Position numbers and translations under genes: made by a program
In this document: piece by piece, positions 48,751-57,494 of the stretch
Position numbering within the stretch: position 1 is the stretch's first letter
Layout: each line of letters opens with the position of its first letter
Notes under the pieces: model-generated
The model's database searches: none
The model's input: the letters and a program-made list of their open reading frames with translations, nothing else
Told to the model about the DNA's origin: nothing
Source: Cronobacter condimenti 1330
GTDB taxonomy: Bacteria > Pseudomonadota > Gammaproteobacteria > Enterobacterales > Enterobacteriaceae
DNA: 64,000 nucleotides
NCBI RefSeq assembly: GCF_001277255.1
Contig: NZ_CP012264.1
Span: 3,596,001 to 3,660,000 of the forward strand
Direction: 5' to 3'

Positions 48751-49851
48751 ATGAATAATATTTTTTTTGAAACCGACGATTTTCATAATGCTGCCTCATA
48801 TTGCAAAGAGCGAATCGCAGAAACCCAAGCTAATTCACCATTCGAAGAAGAAAGAAACAAACTTATTATTGAATTGTTAGATTACATAAAGAGCACAGCA
48901 AAAAAATGGGATGAATTCTGTGCATATAACATTGAGCACCTGCACTCTCCTTTATTAGATGCATTACACCCAGACAGAAATCAAAATATCAATGAAGGAT
49001 TGGTTTTTTCCCTGCTTTTTGGTTTTAATGCTGAATTTAATATTTCCAACGCTAACTTTAGACGGATGAGCATAGGGTTCTCACAATTCAATGAAATGTT
49101 TAGTGTAAACGAAAAATTCTTTCGATTCGGCGTATATAATATCGATAACTTCCCAGAGCCTTACAAAAAAGAAATTCATTATGCCTTATGTCAACAGCCA
49201 ACCCTAACGGTAAAAAAATGCCTCCAAGAACTAAATACTACTTCTTACAATGATTTCTTAGAGGAACAAAGGGCATTTGCACATGAAATGAAAGGCCTGC
49301 GAGAGGAAATGAATGAAAAAACAAAAATTGTCAATCATCTAAATAGCAAACTGGAAGAGCAAAAAAATGCCTTCAATTTCATTGGGCTACAGGATGCCTT
49401 TTCAACCCTAAGCGCAGCAAAGTCAACAGAACTGGCAAAAACCAAGTGGTTGTTATTTTTAATGGGAGTATTGCTGTGCCTCCCTTTAATCTGGGAGGCG
49501 CGATTACTATCCAGTTTAGTAGGCACCGGAGATATATTAGGTCACTTACTAAAATCCATCCCTTTACTGTCACTAACCTTAATTCTCATTTATTTCTTTA
49601 GAGTTGTGTTAAATAATTTCAACTCCGTTCGCGCACAACTTATGCAAATAAACCTTCGAAAAAACCTTTGCCAGTTCGTTCACAATTACGCCGAATACTC
49701 TAAAGATATAATAAGTGACAAAATCAACCCCCTTACAAAGTTTGAAGACATTATTTTTTCAAACATCATGGGTTCTGATGAAAAAACCCCGTCTACGTTT
49801 GATGGAATTGAGCAGCTTGCAAGTATAATCAAAGCTGTAAAAGGAAATTAA
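48751..49851 (+). CDS. accessory membrane protein of unknown function between V and S
   Basis: 366 residues, much more AT-rich than the phage genes on both sides and on the opposite strand, so almost certainly a late acquisition (moron). N-terminal soluble helical domain (1-165), a coiled coil (about 168-215; FLEEQRAFAHEMKGLREEMN), two transmembrane helices (233-250 and 265-287) and a cytoplasmic C-terminal domain (about 290-366). No enzymatic motif recognised. It shares a terminator with S. In other phages such isolated genes often act in superinfection exclusion or conversion; that is inference. Confidence 0.82.
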   Translation: MNNIFFETDDFHNAASYCKERIAETQANSPFEEERNKLIIELLDYIKSTAKKWDEFCAYNIEHLHSPLLDALHPDRNQNINEGLVFSLLFGFNAEFNISNANFRRMSIGFSQFNEMFSVNEKFFRFGVYNIDNFPEPYKKEIHYALCQQPTLTVKKCLQELNTTSYNDFLEEQRAFAHEMKGLREEMNEKTKIVNHLNSKLEEQKNAFNFIGLQDAFSTLSAAKSTELAKTKWLLFLMGVLLCLPLIWEARLLSSLVGTGDILGHLLKSIPLLSLTLILIYFFRVVLNNFNSVRAQLMQINLRKNLCQFVHNYAEYSKDIISDKINPLTKFEDIIFSNIMGSDEKTPSTFDGIEQLASIIKAVKGN

Positions 49852-49856
49852 GATCG

Positions 49857-49888
49857 TTAAAGGGGGCTCTTATAGAGCCCCCTTTAAA
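49857..49888. terminator. bidirectional terminator shared by the accessory gene and S
   Basis: AAAGGGGGCTC (49859-49869) pairs perfectly with GAGCCCCCTTT (49875-49885) around TTATA. The S stop codon and its last codons lie inside this element, so S coding sequence doubles as half of the accessory gene's terminator. Confidence 0.9.
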
Positions 49889-50325
49889 TTTGAAATAATG
49901 AGTTCCTCGACCGCCTGCCGGTCGCCCTCATCAAACCCGAGCAACGGGCGCGCCGGATACTGAACCGCCTTGCCGTTGCGGCCAGGCTTATCTTTCAGGC
50001 CGTACTGATGCACCCGCGCGATGCGCTGCACCTTACCGGTAAATTCCACCACGGCGGCATCGCTGCTGCCGGTGGCTTTCATAAAACGACTGGTGCGAAG
50101 CTTCGCGAACATTTCGCGTTTCACCCGGCCTTTTTTTGCGCGGGCGGCCTGAAGCCGGCGCGGCGCGTAGGCGCTGCCGTCCGGGGCTTTCTGCGACTTA
50201 ATGCGCTGCTGCTGCCGGGTGCGCAGCGTCTTTGCGATATCCTGCGCCATCCGCCGCCGGCCCGCCGGTGACAGGGCGGCAATCAGCGCGGAAAGCCGCT
50301 TTTCAAACGGGCTGAAATCACTCAT
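49870..50325 (-). CDS. S: tail completion protein S
   Basis: 151-residue P2 S (gp38-like, Mu gpG) family tail completion protein; FEKRLSALIAALSPAGRRRMAQDIAKTLR start. Overlaps R by eight bases. Last gene of the O-to-S transcript. Confidence 0.94.
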   Translation of the reverse strand: MSDFSPFEKRLSALIAALSPAGRRRMAQDIAKTLRTRQQQRIKSQKAPDGSAYAPRRLQAARAKKGRVKREMFAKLRTSRFMKATGSSDAAVVEFTGKVQRIARVHQYGLKDKPGRNGKAVQYPARPLLGFDEGDRQAVEELIISNLKGAL

Positions 50326-50785
50326 GCCAGCGACTCACCAATTCACCGTTGATATAAAGCTCAGCCGGACGCGTGACCGGCTCCGGCGGTGGCGGCTCCG
50401 GTACGTCAGAGACATACAGCGCGCCGTCCGACTCTTTAACCAGCGTGCGCTCGCTGATTAACAGGCTGATGCTGACGTCGACGCTGCTGTCGTTGTTGAT
50501 ATCCGCATACCAGGTGAAACCTTTTTTCATGCCGTCGTCCGTGGTCATGATATCGGGCTGATTTTCCCGTAACCACGCGGCGACCGGCACAAGCAGCAGG
50601 TTAATATCGCCGGTGTAATCGGTCACGACCACATTCAGCGTGTAGCGGTTTTCAAACGACAGCGAGGCGGCGAGCGTGGCGGCAATCTGGCCGTTGTCGA
50701 TAAACAGGCGCAGCATATCCGGGTTAGTACGCAGTACCGGCAGCGCATCAGTCAGGGCTTTTCGCAGGCTCTCGGGCTTTTTCAT
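50318..50785 (-). CDS. R: tail completion protein R
   Basis: 155 residues from the ATG at 50785, which follows AGGA by eight bases; this is the length of P2 R. An in-frame ATG three codons earlier overlaps the ribosome site. Conserved SFENRYTLNVVVTDYTGD. Overlaps lysC by 38 bases. Confidence 0.93.
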   Translation of the reverse strand: MKKPESLRKALTDALPVLRTNPDMLRLFIDNGQIAATLAASLSFENRYTLNVVVTDYTGDINLLLVPVAAWLRENQPDIMTTDDGMKKGFTWYADINNDSSVDVSISLLISERTLVKESDGALYVSDVPEPPPPEPVTRPAELYINGELVSRWHE

Positions 50786-51038
50786 CAGTTTCATCCTGGC
50801 AGTGTTTCACGGCTTCCACCTGAAGCGCGCAACTCTCCAGCGCGCGCTCCAGGCGACGGATATCCGCACTCAGATCGCCGTTAGTGACCGGGTCGCTGCC
50901 CGGCATCGGGCACAGGCTGACTTTCGGGCAGGCGTTGTAAACAGTGACCGGCAGAGGCGCAGGCGGGGCGTTGGTGCACCCGGCGCACAGCGTCAGGCAA
51001 ACCAGTGCGATACCAGCGGCGAAATTCGTCGTTTTCAT
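50748..51038 (-). CDS. lysC: outer-membrane spanin lipoprotein LysC (Rz1-like)
   Basis: 96 residues; signal with lipobox LTLCAGC, then a Pro-rich short periplasmic part (TNAPPAPLPVTVY), the pattern of o-spanins. The first half is encoded in another frame inside lysB (overlap 50881-51038), the nested arrangement seen for Rz/Rz1. It continues past lysB and overlaps R. Confidence 0.85.
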   Translation of the reverse strand: MKTTNFAAGIALVCLTLCAGCTNAPPAPLPVTVYNACPKVSLCPMPGSDPVTNGDLSADIRRLERALESCALQVEAVKHCQDETDEKAREPAKSPD

Positions 51039-51306
51039 TGAGTAACCTCGTGATGGTCTGTTCCTGTCGCTGCGCCGCCTCGCGCGCGGCGTCAAGCTGG
51101 CCGCGCAGCGTTACCTGCGCCCGTTCGTTTTTATCCGCCAGGCTGACGGCCACGTTGAGCTGATTTTTCAGCATACTGATTTGGGTTTTCTGCCCGTCGG
51201 CCACGCGGTTCGCCTTTTCAAAGCTTCGCGCGAGCGTGCTGTTTTCCCGCCCCAGCCAGACCAGACCGGCGAGCGCTAGCAGAAGTAAAACGATCAGCGT
51301 TTTCAT
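50881..51306 (-). CDS. lysB: inner-membrane spanin LysB (Rz-like)
   Basis: 141 residues from the ATG at 51306: one N-terminal transmembrane helix (2-20) and a periplasmic coiled coil (about 24-95), as for i-spanins. Works with LysC to fuse inner and outer membranes at lysis. Overlaps K by four bases. The C-terminal part past about residue 105 reads as low-complexity because it shares DNA with lysC. Confidence 0.88.
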   Translation of the reverse strand: MKTLIVLLLLALAGLVWLGRENSTLARSFEKANRVADGQKTQISMLKNQLNVAVSLADKNERAQVTLRGQLDAAREAAQRQEQTITRLLNENDEFRRWYRTGLPDAVRRVHQRPACASAGHCLQRLPESQPVPDAGQRPGH

Positions 51307-51812
51307 AGTGCTCCTTTCAGGCACAGCGCCCGCTCACGGGCGCGGCGGTTTTCAAGCCCGGCGTTACGCACGCCGTTGACATACACCCAGCGGGGGAGCT
51401 GGTCGCACGCCTGCACCCACTTTTTCGCGTTGATAAACCCCATGAGCGTTGACCGGCAGGCCGCGCCGGTGCCGACGTTAAACGCGAAACTGACCACCGC
51501 GTCATAAACCGGCGGCGGCATGGCAACCGGCGCGCAGACCGCAAGCGCTTTCTCGACCTTCAGCACGTCGGCGACCAGGTTCACGGCGGCCTCGCGTTCG
51601 GTGATATCTTGCTTCGGCACCACCCCCGCCGTGTGACCGATGCCCGACGTCCAGACGCCGGCGCTGCACTGGTAGGGCTTCAGGCGGCACCCCTCCAGAT
51701 CGCCAATCAGCGCGAGTCCCTGCGGCGAGGTATGCAGACGCGCGTAATCGGGCAGCAGCGCGGCCAGCGCCAGCACCGCGCCCACGGCACAGCGTTTAAC
51801 GATTGAGTTCAC
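51303..51812 (-). CDS. K: endolysin K, probably of signal-arrest-release type
   Basis: 169-residue lysozyme of the T4/R21-type family. Catalytic triad spacing Glu40-x8-Cys49-x5-Thr55 (LEGCRLKPYQCSAGVWTSGIGH). The N-terminal Ala-rich, weakly hydrophobic stretch (about residues 8-22) fits a SAR domain that tethers the inactive enzyme to the membrane until the potential collapses. P2 K is similar in position but the paired small holin here suggests P21-style lysis. Confidence 0.88.
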   Translation of the reverse strand: MNSIVKRCAVGAVLALAALLPDYARLHTSPQGLALIGDLEGCRLKPYQCSAGVWTSGIGHTAGVVPKQDITEREAAVNLVADVLKVEKALAVCAPVAMPPPVYDAVVSFAFNVGTGAACRSTLMGFINAKKWVQACDQLPRWVYVNGVRNAGLENRRARERALCLKGAL

Positions 51813-51999
51813 GGATAACCTCCTCTTTGCGCGCGGTGCGGAACAACATCTCTTTGCGCCGGTAATACCAGTTCACGGCCACCGTGACGGCGACGCCGAA
51901 CATGCCGAAATAGGCCGCAACGTCCTGCGGTGTCATGGCACCGAAAAAGGCCAGCAGCGCGGAGAGCCAGTAGGCTAAAAAGGTGCTGATTTTTTCCAT
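51796..51999 (-). CDS. small two-helix holin (pinholin-like)
   Basis: 67 residues from the ATG at 51999: two hydrophobic segments (about 5-21 and 30-46) and a basic tail (YYRRKEMLFRTARKEEVIRE), a class II holin pattern resembling the S21/HK family, unlike the longer three-helix gpY of P2. An in-frame ATG at 52011 overlaps the X stop and is also possible. Overlaps K by 17 bases. Confidence 0.82.
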   Translation of the reverse strand: MEKISTFLAYWLSALLAFFGAMTPQDVAAYFGMFGVAVTVAVNWYYRRKEMLFRTARKEEVIRELNR

Positions 52000-52001
52000 G
52001 G

Positions 52002-52205
52002 TTAATCCCATAAGTTGATGCTCTCAGCGGCGGGCGCCGGCGCGATATCGGGCAGCTCGACCGCCGTGCCGTGCGGCAGAACGGCGCCGAGGTCGGCAAG
52101 GCCCGGATTGGCAGTCAGCACCGTCTCGACAACGCCCCCGGTGCGCCCGTAATGGCGCGCACAAATCGCATCGAGCGTGTCGCCCTGTAACGCGAAGGTT
52201 TTCAT
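52002..52205 (-). CDS. X: tail protein X (LysM-like)
   Basis: 67 residues, MKTFALQGDTLDAICARHYGR to NLWD, the P2 X family with a LysM-type fold. Overlaps L by four bases. The frame is open upstream within L but the ATG at 52205 gives the family start and length. Confidence 0.95.
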   Translation of the reverse strand: MKTFALQGDTLDAICARHYGRTGGVVETVLTANPGLADLGAVLPHGTAVELPDIAPAPAAESINLWD

Positions 52206-52696
52206 ATTTGCCCTATGATGCAGTGCGGCCTGTCCTGAAGGCGGGCCACTGACCAGCGCATATCCCGCCACAGTTCATCAACCGTACTGTCGATGCTGTC
52301 GGCCTTTTTATCCCCTTTACCGCTGGCGTCGGCGCCGCGATAGCGCCCGTAAAGCGAGGCGGTCGCCATTGCACTGACGGCACGCAGATACAGGAATATC
52401 CGCACGCTTTCACCGTCCAGCACATCCGCCGGCACGTCAGCAAGACGCTTAAAGCCGGCGGCCTGCTGCGTGCGGCGGTATTCCGTCAGCTCAGCGTTGG
52501 TTTCCGCGATGCCGGCACAGATGGCCTCGCGAACGCGCGCCGGCGAAAAGGTCTGTTCAAGGCGCATCAGCTCGCGGACCCGCTTCGGCTCCACGTCGGG
52601 AAAAAACGGGGTGTTCTTAATCACCGGCTCATCACCGGGCGGCGTGAGGTCTGCCGGCCCGCCAGGCTGCTCCTCGCCGCTGATAATCCGCATCAT
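52202..52696 (-). CDS. L: head completion protein L
   Basis: 164-residue P2 L family head completion protein, joining the filled head to the tail. VKNTPFFPDVEPKRVRELMRLEQTFSP-like conserved core is present. Two Met codons lie together at the start. Confidence 0.94.
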   Translation of the reverse strand: MMRIISGEEQPGGPADLTPPGDEPVIKNTPFFPDVEPKRVRELMRLEQTFSPARVREAICAGIAETNAELTEYRRTQQAAGFKRLADVPADVLDGESVRIFLYLRAVSAMATASLYGRYRGADASGKGDKKADSIDSTVDELWRDMRWSVARLQDRPHCIIGQI

Positions 52697-52791
52697 TACT
52701 TTCTCCTGTCAGGGTGGGCGGTGGACGCCGGTCGCAGATCGGGTAAAACCCGCATTGACCGGCGTGCCGCCCTGGCGCGTGGCGCATTCTG

Positions 52792-53538
52792 TTAAACGGC
52801 GTTTTTCCTCGGGCGGCCGCGTTTTGCGGGCGTCGCGGATCGCGTTGTCTTTTTACGGGGCGCGGCGGGCTTTGCCGCCGGCCTGGCGGGTTTCGGTTGC
52901 AGCTCCCGGTCGAGGCGCTCAATCTCTTTTTTTACGCCCGCCTGTGCGTCGAGCTGCATCGCGCGGCGCAGGTGCTCCAGCGCGGCGGCAGGCTCGCCGG
53001 CATCGCGCAGCACAAGGCCGGTGATTTTATGCAGCTTCGCGCGTACCTGGTCGGGCATGTCTGCGGCCTGCGTGAGCGCCAGCGTATCGGTCAGAAGCGC
53101 AATGCTGACCGCCTCGCCGGCGGCATGGGCGCGCATCGCGGCGAGCGCCACCTCCTCGGTAAAGAGGTACGCGGGCGCGCGGCGGTGCTGGCCGGGCATG
53201 GTCAGGCCGTAGCGCAGGGCATAGCGGGCGATATCGAGCGCGCCGGCAATGTCACCGGCATCGAGACGCCAGAGCATGACCGTCATCAGAATGTCGTCCT
53301 GCGCGCCTTTGCCCTGCTCAAGTACGCCGGTAACCCACGGCAGATAGAACGGCAGCAGCTCGCGCTTTTTCTCCGCCTTGCGCTCGGTGGAATGGATTTG
53401 TTTAAGGGTGCGTTGGTCGGCGGCCAGCTTAACCAGCATCTGCTCGTAAGCAGTGGCATGGCGCAGCGGCTTATCCTGCCGCTGCGCGGTTTCACTGGCC
53501 GAGACCCGCATCATGTGACGCTGTGCGGGGCTCGTCAT
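52792..53538 (-). CDS. M: terminase small subunit M
   Basis: 248-residue small terminase subunit, pairs with P to cut at cos. Typical start MTSPAQRHMMRVSASETAQ and TLKQIHSTERKAEKKRELLP. The C-terminus is longer and very basic (KPAAPRKKTTRSATPAKRGRPRKNAV), resembling AT-hook-type DNA-binding tails. Four bases from N. Confidence 0.95.
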   Translation of the reverse strand: MTSPAQRHMMRVSASETAQRQDKPLRHATAYEQMLVKLAADQRTLKQIHSTERKAEKKRELLPFYLPWVTGVLEQGKGAQDDILMTVMLWRLDAGDIAGALDIARYALRYGLTMPGQHRRAPAYLFTEEVALAAMRAHAAGEAVSIALLTDTLALTQAADMPDQVRAKLHKITGLVLRDAGEPAAALEHLRRAMQLDAQAGVKKEIERLDRELQPKPARPAAKPAAPRKKTTRSATPAKRGRPRKNAV

Positions 53539-53541
53539 GGC

Positions 53542-54651
53542 TTAGCCTTCCTGCGCCGGATTGGTGGCTTCCTGCGCCGGGGTCGATGCTGCCTGCACGT
53601 CCGGCGCGGCCGTGGTGAAGGTGCCGACCTTGATATGTTCCACCAGGCAGCCGGCGGCGTAGTCTTCCACCACGTAATCGATATTCATCGACTCGTAGTT
53701 CTCCACGCGGTCGAGCTTCGCGTTTTCCTCGATAACGCGGCGGTGGCTCTCATCCATGAAATAGATGGAGAGGTTTTCCAGCGTGGTGATCATCAGCGCA
53801 TCCGGCGGGAAATACGGCACGCGCACCGCCGGCAGGTTGCCGATGCGTTTCTGGCTGACAATGACGTCAGCGGCCAGCAGGTCGCTGTTATCCTGCTGCT
53901 TATTGACCAGCGGGAAGTATTTGTCGGCCAGCAGCTGACGACCGCAGATAACCACCATGTCCGGGTTTTCCTGGTGCCACGGCGCAATCATCGTGTTGGT
54001 GGCATCCATGACCAGCGCGTCGAGGTTTTCATAGTCGCCGCCCTTGCCGACGCGGATCACGTCAGACACCACCTCACCGCTTTCAGCCGTGACCTTACCC
54101 ATCACGCGCGCCGGCGCCTGGTTGCGGTACTTCTGAAGCCAGCCCACCGCCACATCCTGAAGCATCGGGTTTTCAGCACGGTCAGACGTTGGCGCACGCT
54201 TCACGCCGTTAAAGCCGGCCATGATGAAGTCGAGCGCCTGGCGCTTGATGATGGCGTTGCGGATACGCAACTGAAAATCCTGAAAACGCGCCCACAGGTC
54301 GAGAGTTTTGTAGCGCAGGTGGAAGTCGAAGTTAATCTGGTCGCACTCGTACTTGTTGGACTCCAGCGCGGCGAAATCCCCGGTTTCGCGGGCATGGCCA
54401 TTCGCGGTGTCTGCCGTGCTCGCGATGGAGCCGGTAACGCCGACGCCAATCTTTTCGCCCTTGAGTTCGCTCACCGGCACGATGTTGATTTTCGTCAGAA
54501 ACTCCGAGGACTCCTGCACGGTATCCATCAGGGTTTGCGTGACCGACGGCTGCACGCTGAATTTTTTCGACACGTCGCCGACGTCGATACCGTTCAGCTC
54601 GGCAATACGGGAGAGGTAAGCATTAAATTTAAAGCGGGTTTCCTGGCGCAT
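53542..54651 (-). CDS. N: major capsid protein N
   Basis: 369-residue HK97-fold major capsid precursor; MRQETRFKFNAYLSRIAELNGID and SMNIDYVVEDYAAGCLVE are near-identical to P2 N. The N-terminal segment is removed by the O protease during maturation. The Ala/Gln-rich C-terminal tail (QAASTPAQEATNPAQEG) is a small extension. Confidence 0.97.
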   Translation of the reverse strand: MRQETRFKFNAYLSRIAELNGIDVGDVSKKFSVQPSVTQTLMDTVQESSEFLTKINIVPVSELKGEKIGVGVTGSIASTADTANGHARETGDFAALESNKYECDQINFDFHLRYKTLDLWARFQDFQLRIRNAIIKRQALDFIMAGFNGVKRAPTSDRAENPMLQDVAVGWLQKYRNQAPARVMGKVTAESGEVVSDVIRVGKGGDYENLDALVMDATNTMIAPWHQENPDMVVICGRQLLADKYFPLVNKQQDNSDLLAADVIVSQKRIGNLPAVRVPYFPPDALMITTLENLSIYFMDESHRRVIEENAKLDRVENYESMNIDYVVEDYAAGCLVEHIKVGTFTTAAPDVQAASTPAQEATNPAQEG

Positions 54652-54703
54652 GGTTTTTCCTGTTGTCAGGTGAATTTACGGGTGTGCGTGCCGGCGCGGC
54701 CGG

Positions 54704-55558
54704 TCAGCAGTTGGTCGACAGCGAATCGCCTTCGCCGCCGGTCGCCTGCGTGCGGCGGGGCTGCGTAAAGCTCTCGGTATTGTCGAGCGAGGTTTTCAGG
54801 TCAGTGAGCGCCTGGCTGGTCTGCGAGGTCTGACTGGTCACGTCCTGCTTCAGCGCGCTGAAGGCGTTTTCCATCGCGGCGAGGCGCTGTTCGGTGGCGC
54901 TCAGATTTTCCTGCACGTGCTCGCTGACGGCGGTCACCGCTTCATGCACGTCTTTAAAGCGCGCATCGTCGTTCGCCTGCTTGCGGCTGAAAATGGCTTT
55001 CACCTTGTCGGTCAGCGCCGTGAAAACCGTCTCGGGCTGGTCTTCAAATTCCAGCTCCGCCAGGGTGGCGGCGGAAATCAGGTTTTCCGGGCTCGCTTTA
55101 AAGCGGTTAAGGGGACTGGATTTGGCGGTGCGGCAGAATTCGAGGTATTCGGTGCCGAGGCTTGCCGGATCGTCAGTCACGGCCAGGCCGACCAGATAGC
55201 ATTTACCGCTGTTGGCAAAGTTCGGCTGGATTTCCATTGAGGTGTAAACCTTCTGGCCCTTGCCGACCATGTCGACCAGGTTGTCGAGCGGGGCGATTTT
55301 CGCAAACAGCGCCCATTTGCCGTTAAGCGCGGAATCGTCATCAATCTTTTCGGCTTTCAGTTCGACCACATCGCCATAGCGATTAAAGACGCCATCGGGC
55401 AGGATGCCGCGCAGGTGCTCAAGGTTGATGCGGCAGCCATAGACGCGCGGATCAAAGCTCGCGGCCATTTCCTGAATGTCGCCGGCGCTGATGACGCGAC
55501 CGTCACAGGTGTCGCCCTCAACGCCGATACGAAAGAATTTTGAGACTTTTTTTGCCAT
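54704..55558 (-). CDS. O: capsid scaffold and protease O
   Basis: 284 residues from the ATG at 55558 (MAKKVSKFFRIGVEGDTCDGR). N-terminal serine protease half and C-terminal helical scaffolding half (about 190-284). The frame is open to 55654, but that part is not P2-like. First gene of the leftward O-to-S transcript and divergent from P. Confidence 0.95.
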   Translation of the reverse strand: MAKKVSKFFRIGVEGDTCDGRVISAGDIQEMAASFDPRVYGCRINLEHLRGILPDGVFNRYGDVVELKAEKIDDDSALNGKWALFAKIAPLDNLVDMVGKGQKVYTSMEIQPNFANSGKCYLVGLAVTDDPASLGTEYLEFCRTAKSSPLNRFKASPENLISAATLAELEFEDQPETVFTALTDKVKAIFSRKQANDDARFKDVHEAVTAVSEHVQENLSATEQRLAAMENAFSALKQDVTSQTSQTSQALTDLKTSLDNTESFTQPRRTQATGGEGDSLSTNC

Positions 55559-55637
55559 TGTCAGGAGTCCTGAAAGTGGGGTTACGGGTTCGGGGTTAGT
55601 TTCCCGGCGCCGCGCTTCCTTCGCTATCAATCCCGGA

Positions 55638-55655
55638 TGGATAAGCCGCCACACA
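55638..55655. promoter_or_regulatory. weak Ogr-like dyad between O and P
   Basis: TGG-N12-ACA, one base off the TGT-N12-ACA consensus, centred at 55646, almost exactly mid-way between the divergent O (55558) and P (55725) starts, where the two late promoters are expected. Confidence 0.35.
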
Positions 55656-55724
55656 ACAGCGCTTTAGCGAATCGCCGGGCGCGCTTAAGTAGCCTTGCCG
55701 TGTACCACTTACGGCGAGGCTTTC

Positions 55725-57494
55725 ATGACCATCACCACCGACACCACGCTTTTAAACGACCCGCGACGACAGGCGGCGCTGCTCTACTGGCAGGGCTTTT
55801 CCGTGCCGCAAATCGCGGAGATGCTGAAAATCAAACGTCCGACCGTACAGAGCTGGAAGCAGCGCGACGGATGGGATGAGACGGCGCCCATTCAGCGCGT
55901 CGAGAACACGCTTGAGGCGCGGCTGATTCAGCTTTATGCAAAGCCCGAGCTGACCGCGCACGACTTTAAAGTCGCGGATTTTCTCTCGCGCCAGATGGAG
56001 CGCCTCGCCAGGGTGAACCGCTACGGCCAGACCGGCAACGAGGCGGATTTAAACCCCAACGTGGCGAACCGCAACAAGGGCGACCGCCGCAAGCCGAAAA
56101 AGAATTTCTTCAGCGAGGAGGCTATCGACAAGCTCAGGGAGATTTTTTTCGAGGAGTCTTTCGACTATCAGTTGCGCTGGCACAGGGCCGGATTAGAGCA
56201 CCGCATCCGCGACATTCTTAAATCGCGCCAGATTGGCGCCACGTTCTACTTTTCCCGCGAGGCGCTGCTGCGCGCGCTGGAAACCGGCCATAACCAGATA
56301 TTTTTATCCGCCTCCAAAACGCAGGCGTATGTGTTTCGCGAATACATCATCCAGTTTGCGCGCCTTGTCGACGTGGAGCTGTCTGGCGACCCGATTGTCA
56401 TCGGCAACAACGGCGCCAAGCTGATTTTTCTCGGCACCAACTCCAACACCGCGCAGAGCCATAACGGCGATTTGTATGTCGATGAGATTTTCTGGATCCC
56501 GAATTTCCAGCGGCTGCGTAAGGTCGCCTCGGGCATGGCGTCGCAGAAACACCTGCGCTCGACCTATTTCTCGACGCCCTCCACCCTCGGGCATGGCGCG
56601 TTTCCTTTCTGGTCTGGCGATCTGTTCAACAAGGGCCGTACCTCAGCAGCCGAGCGCGTGGATATCGATATCAGCCACGCGGCGCTCGCCGGCGGCATGC
56701 TGTGCGGGGATGGTCAGTGGCGCCAGATTGTCACCATTGAGGACGCGCTCGCCGGTGGCTGCGACCTGTTCGACCTGGACGCGCTGAAGCGGGAAAACAG
56801 CGCCGAGGATTTCCGCAATCTTTTCATGTGCGAGTTCGTCGACGACAAAGCCTCGGTGTTTCCGTTCGAGGAGTTGCAACGCTGCATGGTCGACAGCCTG
56901 GAGGAGTGGGAAGATTTCTCGCCCTTCGCCGCGCGTCCGTTCGGCTCGCGCCCGGTGTGGATTGGCTACGACCCCTCGCATACCGGCGATTCTGCCGGCT
57001 GCGTGGTGCTGGCGCCGCCGGTTGTCTCGGGCGGCAAGTTCCGCATTCTGGAGCGCCACCAGTGGAAAGGCATGGACTTCGCCACCCAGGCGCAGGCCAT
57101 CCGCGAGCTCACTGAAAAATATCAGGTCGAGTACATCGGCATCGATGCAACCGGCATCGGCCAGGGCGTGTTTCAGCTTGTGCGCGCCTTCTGGCCTGCC
57201 GCGCGCGAAATCCGTTACAGCCCGGAAGTTAAAACCGCAATGGTGTTGAAAGCAAAAGACACCATCAGCCGGGGCTGTCTGGAGTACGACGCCGGCGCCA
57301 CGGATATCACCCAGTCCTTTATGGCAATCCGCAAGACCATGACCAGCAGCGGGCGCAGCGCCACCTATGAGGCGAGCCGCAGCGAGGAAGCGAGTCATGC
57401 GGATGTTGCGTGGGCCACCATGCACGCCCTGTTAAACGAGCCGCTGACCGCCGGGAGCGGCCAGGCATCATCCTCAATTCTGGAGTTTTACTGA
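55725..57494 (+). CDS. P: terminase large subunit P
   Basis: 589-residue terminase ATPase/nuclease. N-terminal helix-turn-helix (QIAEMLKIKRPTVQSWKQRDGWD, about 29-52), ATPase part with DILKSRQIGATFYFS and SHNGDLYVDEIFWI (Walker B-type acidic pair), C-terminal nuclease with WIGYDPSHTGD and YIGIDATGIG aspartates. The ATG at 55725 follows GAGG; an ATG ten codons earlier is weaker. Overlaps Q by one base (TGATG). Confidence 0.97.
   Translation: MTITTDTTLLNDPRRQAALLYWQGFSVPQIAEMLKIKRPTVQSWKQRDGWDETAPIQRVENTLEARLIQLYAKPELTAHDFKVADFLSRQMERLARVNRYGQTGNEADLNPNVANRNKGDRRKPKKNFFSEEAIDKLREIFFEESFDYQLRWHRAGLEHRIRDILKSRQIGATFYFSREALLRALETGHNQIFLSASKTQAYVFREYIIQFARLVDVELSGDPIVIGNNGAKLIFLGTNSNTAQSHNGDLYVDEIFWIPNFQRLRKVASGMASQKHLRSTYFSTPSTLGHGAFPFWSGDLFNKGRTSAAERVDIDISHAALAGGMLCGDGQWRQIVTIEDALAGGCDLFDLDALKRENSAEDFRNLFMCEFVDDKASVFPFEELQRCMVDSLEEWEDFSPFAARPFGSRPVWIGYDPSHTGDSAGCVVLAPPVVSGGKFRILERHQWKGMDFATQAQAIRELTEKYQVEYIGIDATGIGQGVFQLVRAFWPAAREIRYSPEVKTAMVLKAKDTISRGCLEYDAGATDITQSFMAIRKTMTSSGRSATYEASRSEEASHADVAWATMHALLNEPLTAGSGQASSSILEFY

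Noticed and set aside
52897..54768. 623-codon open frame on the forward strand across M and N
   Set aside because: Antisense to two near-identical P2 genes with overlapping reading; composition is a GC-rich mirror of N and M, no start context.
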